The notes beneath the pieces were generated by a model. The model was not told where the DNA came from and did no database searches. It saw only the letters and a list, made by a program, of their open reading frames with translations. A stretch of 64,000 bases of DNA from NCBI GenBank assembly GCA_003254905.1, contig QANU01085996.1, positions 407,511 through 471,510 on the forward strand. The letters run 5' to 3'. The first letter of the stretch is position 1. Each line of letters begins with the position of its first letter. Positions 59,047 through 64,000 of the stretch are shown piece after piece. The DNA comes from Nissolia schottii (lineage: Eukaryota; Streptophyta; Magnoliopsida; Fabales; Fabaceae). Position numbers and translations under genes: made by a program.

Positions 59047-62000
59047 TCATGTCCAACCATGGGCTCCAAGGGGAAGTGCCCAATCCTCAACGCCAACATT
59101 ATCTGGGCTCCCGCCAGAAATCCGTCTAGATTGGAGGCGAATCCCATTAATCTTTGGGCTTGGGCTTCTCAGAAACTGGTAATTAGCAGTAGTGGCCCCA
59201 CCAGAGCTGGATGAGTCACAGCCCAACCCAATAGCAGAATTTCTCCTTGTTGAAGAGTTCCAGTTAGGCCCAGACAAAGCCCGTTGCTTGAACGGGCCTT
59301 GGCCCCTAACCTTGGCCTTCGCAGACTGTGTTGGGGCCATATAGCTAGGCACACCTCCACTGTGATGTCGCTGGTGGTGCAATTTGGAGATTGGGCTTGA
59401 ATCAAGAAAGTCTTGGCCCATTAGGCCCATATTGGAATGAGTTGGGTCATGAGGCCCAACCATATCCATTTCAACCGTTTTTTCTTCAGACATGTCATCA
59501 GTGGTGGTAGTGGCGGTTGTGGCGAGAGTCATGTATGTGGGCTCACGAGGGCCCATTTGCCGAACATGTTGGGACTGTGATGACATCCAACGTTCCAACC
59601 AATTCCAATCCAATTGGGCTCTCTCACGGTCGTAGACTCCAACGTCATTGCCACTTGGATCCATATGCGAGTATTGCTTCTGCAGTTGCTGCAAAACAAA
59701 AACGTACACGGTCAGCAATGAAGATGTTTCTTCCTTTTTATATTGGGTAATGATTCTTGTCTTTGCGTTTACATCACTCATATATTGGAATTGATTCCCT
59801 CATGTGCATGTGAATCATTTTATCTTCAGAGATGTTATGTGGGTAGTAAGTATTTCCTCCATCCATTAATAATATTCGTTTGTTTTGACTTGTAGATACA
59901 CACTGACTCAATGAATCTAAACATGATTCCATCTAGATACATCAACATTCCAATGTATCTAAACAGTTAAATTAAAACAGAGTGATTCCAAATAAAAAAT
60001 GAGTAACCTGAGAGCTGTAAGCGTAAGCAAGAGCTCTCTCCCTCTTGATAGCAGCATCATGTTTCCTCAGATCATTTTCCTTAATCCTGAGGCTACTCTG
60101 GCGCCTGCTGTCCCAACCGTCCGTGTCTAACTTTGTGAGGGGGCTTAAAGGCTTCGCAGGTTGTTGTTGATGATGTAGTCTTTGCTCTTGCTTGTCGTGA
60201 GTCAACTGGATCCTCCGGGATCTTACTCTTGCTTGCACTCGAACCAATGCTTGCATGCATCGCATTGTCATCTGAGCTTGCTTGCGAACATTGTGTCCCC
60301 TCACAAGTGCTTGCAGCCTCACCAATCCCTTCAATGCACGCAGTGCACGTCGAGCCTACACAGTTAGTTAATTCAACACTTAATAGCAAATCAACAGGTT
60401 ATGAATAAATGATTGCTAGTACATAATTATCATTACAATGGATATAATAGTCAAAGCATTCAAAGAATACTAGTCTCTGCCACACCAAAATGGCATGTTC
60501 ACTATGTGCTGCAAGGGTCAACAACTCGCAAGCAGGGGTAGAATTAAAGATATTGATGACTTGAGCTACTCTCTATACACTGGCAATTGTACAAAACTTT
60601 TTTCCACACAATAATATACAATGCAATAATAAATGTACAAATTTAATGTGGGAAGAATATATAGGTAATCTACTGGTTCAAGACATTTTTTGTATGGTTA
60701 TGAAATGTTATGTTAAATATGTTACAGACCACGTAATGAATGACATCTTAAGGCAAAAGATCCGCCACTTAATGTTGAAATATCATTCATTACATAGTTT
60801 AGAGCATATCCAACATAACGTTGCATGATAACAAAAAGTTTTTTCCAACTAGTACCGTGAGTGCCATTCAAGCATCTTTAACACATTTAACCGTAAAATT
60901 TTGGGAGTGGGTGGCATATTTATATATGGGCCATACCGGAGCAATTAGCTGTGTGAAGTTAATGTTACATTAATTAGTACAACAAAAAAACAATAACAAT
61001 AATTGCTAAAACTTGCATGATCAAAGACAATGGTCAAATTAAGGCCTTACTAGGTAGCCTCTATAGTATGATTGAATGAGTGTTGCAGCCCTCTCTTCCT
61101 TAGACTGGCGCCCATACCCTGCCAATCTCACAACTCTAGCGGCTGCTTGAGCCGCCGCCACAGCAGCCTCGGCAGCTGCAGCGGTTGCGGCCGCAAAGGC
61201 AATGGCATGGTTTCTGTCTCCAGCCAATGGGGTTGATGTGGTGCTCCCCTCATTGGTGACATCATCAGGGGAACTCTCTGCAGGAAAATGCTCAAAGGAC
61301 ACAACCTCTGGCGTTTCATGCTGCCACTTCTCTTCGTTCTCCTTCTGAAAGGTGAAATTAAAACCCCTAATTAGAAATCATTAGGAAAATGATAGAGTAA
61401 AAAAAAAGGTATCAATATATGTGCTTTAATTGGTTTTAAGAGATGATGGGAATCTAACATAGGAAGCACATGATGATCAAGGTGAATGATGTGATGGGTT
61501 GGGTGGTATGATAACTATGTGACATAGATAGTAGCAATATTATTTGATACACTGCCACATGATATAGGGGACCATGTACACGCATAATTACATACTGTAT
61601 TGGATTGATGGTCCTAAATGGCCAGGCAGCTCATTCCTTTATTGAGGGATTTCATAAAAGACAACCACAACAATTAAAAAGGTCACCAGCTATATAGTTA
61701 AGAATTAGATGTTAGCTTTTAATGTGTAAGGTAGATTTCGATTATGGCATTACTTATGCTGCAGGGCATGCAATTTCTGCTTTCTTTTGGTTGTTGGAGG
61801 GGGTTTCGATGAATGTGATTTGGTGATTAAGAATGCATAGTTGAATTTAATTATTAGTCCTCAATTGATAAATCTTAATTCTCCGTTATGATTTGGGATC
61901 AAATTGGTAATAATGAGGTTTTTTTTTTTTCACTTATAACAAAATTCTCTGTAACTCTTCTAAGAACCAAAGAGTGGTAAAGTGATTCCAAAATACAAAA

Positions 62001-62255
62001 AGGAAAAGACAAAAAGAAGGTCACGTATGAAGGAGAAGAATAAAACAAACGTAATTAATTGGTCCTAACAATTAATCAAAACGAGAAAAGAAAAAGAAAA
62101 AAAACGAGAGAGAATTGTAACAAACAGAGTAACTAAACGAAGGATGGAGGCACCTTCTTCTCCTCCGGCGGAAGCGGCGGGTCCTTAGAAGAAGAAGAAG
62201 AAGACTTGAAAACTTTCTTCACCGATGAGAACCACCCTCCTCCTTTCTTCCCCAT
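59047..62255 (-). CDS. IQ67-domain (IQD) calmodulin-binding protein
   Basis: Four exons give 461 aa: 62,255-62,154; 61,344-61,051; 60,355-60,008; 59,688-59,047. All introns are GT..AG and phase 0. The N-terminus [19 protein letters not shown] is the basic start typical of the family. Before the IQ region there is an Ala-rich helix ([19 protein letters not shown]). The IQ67 domain spans about residues 118-184, with [35 protein letters not shown] and [15 protein letters not shown] as three spaced IQ motifs. The phase-0 intron falls inside the first motif, a known IQD feature. The C-terminal half is Ser/Pro-rich and basic, with conserved-looking segments ([28 protein letters not shown]). IQD proteins are plant scaffolds that bind calmodulin and often sit on microtubules, plasma membrane or nucleus. 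The exact subgroup is not assigned. Confidence 0.93.
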
Positions 62256-63140
62256 CTATCTATCAGAAGAAAAAACGAATCTGATTGGTTCTTACATAAA
62301 TCAATATAAATCATCAATCCCTGTCTATATGGCACATTACATTACAACGAAGGCAATAAAATTCCAGAGAGAGGGGGAGAAGGAAAATGCGGGATGAAAA
62401 CAATTTACCGGTGTGGAGTTTGGGATCAGCAGTAGGAGGGATGGAGTGTGTGGCATATTTGAGATTTCATAGTCAAAAGTAATGTTTGTGATGATGCAGA
62501 GCAGAGTGTGATGAGAAAACAGAGGAGGAGAAAGAAAGCAGAGCAGTAACTGTAATCCCGCTCTATCGCCGTTGGTATTTATCAAAGTTCACGGATACGT
62601 ACCATGATTTACACGTCACCCAACACCCCCCCCTTGCTAGTTGCTAGTTGCTACTTAAGTGATTTCCCTTTTCCATTTTTATTTTTTTGATAAATTACTA
62701 AGTGTTGATGGAAGGGTATGCTTAACCAATAATAAGGGAAACGGATCACGTGAAGTGAATTTATTATTGTATGTTGTTAATTGTGATATTTTATCATTGA
62801 TTAATGATAAGATGTCACATTTAATTACATATAACAAAATATTTACTAAAAAATTGAGATGATTCATTCTTATCGTATTAGTTAGTGATAGAAGTACACT
62901 ATAACTCTAAGAAAAGGACATCAATTTGATTCATGAAAAAAACATCGGTTGTGAGGGGGGCATACTTTACTATGTCCAGGAAGATTAGTCTCTTCTTTAA
63001 TAAAAAAAAGTAAAGGGTGGGAGATACAATGATAGGACAAACAAAAAATGTTGAATGTGACTCATGAGTCTTCTCACCACTTGTAAATTTTATATTTATC
63101 TTCATTCAATAGTATTATTTACAGTTAAATATCATTTAAA
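62256..63140. other. Upstream region of the IQD gene and intergenic DNA
   Basis: The first 350 bp are likely its 5' leader and promoter. At 62,752-62,855 an imperfect inverted arrangement around tttatcattgattaatgataaga appears. No coding region is seen. Confidence 0.4.
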
Positions 63141-63148
63141 GTTAAAAT

Positions 63149-63954
63149 TAGGGGTGAACACCCGACCCGACCATGTTACTGACTCGACCCGTCTACCAAC
63201 CGGTAAGTCAGGTCGGGTAAAATCGTCATTTTCAAAATGAGTACCCGCCAGACCTGCCACCCGCCTGATCGGATTGGGTTAGGCGGGTCGGCGGGTGACC
63301 CGCCCCCATAAGCTCAAAAGATGACCAGTGAAGAGAAAAAAGGAACCACGGAAAAACCAGTGAAAAAAAAAGGAACCTCACCCAACACAGTTAAACACAC
63401 ATCATAATGCAACAACAAACCATAACATACACAAAACAATTTTCCACAATTTTTCTGCAATAGTCACATACATAGAACACAATCAAACCATAACAAAAAG
63501 GAAACAAATAAAAACAAAGAAGCAACCGTTGACAAAGAGCCACCGGAGCGATGGCGATGACGGCGTGAAGCGACGGCGATGGCGGCGTGAAGCGATGACG
63601 ACGGCCGCGAAGGGAGGCGAGGAAGGTGAGGAGGGACGACGATGGCGACAGAGATTAAAGATTTAGGTTTTGTTGATTTGGGGGAGATGAGATTTGAGAG
63701 ATAAGGATGAGAGGAGAGAAGGAAACCGAGGAGACGGAAGAGGGAGAGGATGAGGCCGCAGAGGGAGGTGGACGGCGACGAGGAAGGTGAAAAGGCAGAC
63801 GGCGGCGAGGATTCAAGGAAGGTGGAAGACGAATGGGAAGGTGGAAGACGAATAGGACGCGTATGGAGTTTCTCACTTCTTCGTTTTTTCACTTTTTGAT
63901 TTCTGAAGAATGAAGATTGAAGGGCAGATTGCAGAGTTGTAATTTTAATAAATT

Positions 63955-63996
<42 letters not shown>

Positions 63997-64000
63997 GGGT
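63149..64000 (+). mobile_element. Probable left end of a hAT-like transposon, cut by the window edge
   Basis: taggggtgaacacccgaccc starts at 63,149. It is followed by repeated ggtcgggt/acccgacc phrases up to about 63,300, a pattern I associate with termini of plant hAT-type elements. The following 63,460-63,890 has G+C-rich, GGCGATGGCG-type low-complexity sequence that opens on the minus strand (Ser/Pro-rich, no known domain). The second terminus and any transposase lie outside the window, so the assignment is tentative. Confidence 0.4.
63959..63992. repeat. (AT)n microsatellite at the window end
   Basis: About 17 AT units. Confidence 0.9.

Noticed and set aside
63464..63892. 142-codon minus-strand Ser/Pro-rich frame
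   Set aside because: The frame lies in low-complexity GGCGATGGCG-type DNA behind a probable transposon end; no domain and no splice context.

Overview
The window looks like nuclear DNA of a dicot plant. Genes are split by short AT-rich introns with GT..AG borders, intergenic DNA is very AT-rich, and plant-only families are present (RKD-type RWP-RK factor, IQ67-domain protein, phytolongin, plastid starch synthase I, TAP46). A legume, perhaps close to soybean, is my inference from overall look and repeat content; nothing here proves the species. Two N positions (25,964 and 32,207), one ending a long G run, point to an assembled genomic scaffold.

Layout. 0-15.5 kb is a decaying RKD cluster: one intact three-exon gene on the + strand (90-1276), an isolated last-exon fragment (8.88-9.17 kb), a nearly complete but broken copy (12.67-14.01 kb) and a third copy reduced to the end of its RWP-RK motif plus a frameshifted last exon (14.06-15.0 kb). 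The spaces between them hold the 3' end of a LINE, an internally deleted Ty1-copia element with both LTRs and a 5-bp target duplication, diverged direct repeats and short tandem duplications. 15.5-28.4 kb is gene-poor: one single-exon DUF688-like gene (minus, 21.1-21.7 kb), an orphan exon-like segment near 20.0 kb and a tRNA-derived SINE with a 15-bp target duplication at 24.1 kb.

28.4-62.3 kb carries five genes, all on the minus strand: a large coiled-coil protein (3 coding exons, 803 aa), TAP46 (9 exons, 403 aa), a single-exon phytolongin, starch synthase I (15 exons, 640 aa) and an IQ67-domain calmodulin-binding protein (4 exons, 461 aa). All of these could be read through as open spliced reading frames with consistent intron phases. 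Between phytolongin and starch synthase I lies a repeat-rich gap (42-50.7 kb) with a palindromic triplet repeat, a foldback hairpin (microRNA-like or MITE-like), a degraded LTR-type segment and an unrecognised open frame. The right end (63.15-64 kb) looks like the start of a further transposon cut by the window edge.

The genes are unrelated housekeeping or developmental plant genes (TOR/PP2A signalling, membrane traffic, starch synthesis, calcium/calmodulin scaffolding, germline-type transcription factor); there is no operon-like cooperation. I see no convincing new biological system. The items most worth checking are the RKD array decay, the 45.7-kb hairpin, the 44.9-kb palindromes and the orphan exon at 20.0 kb.
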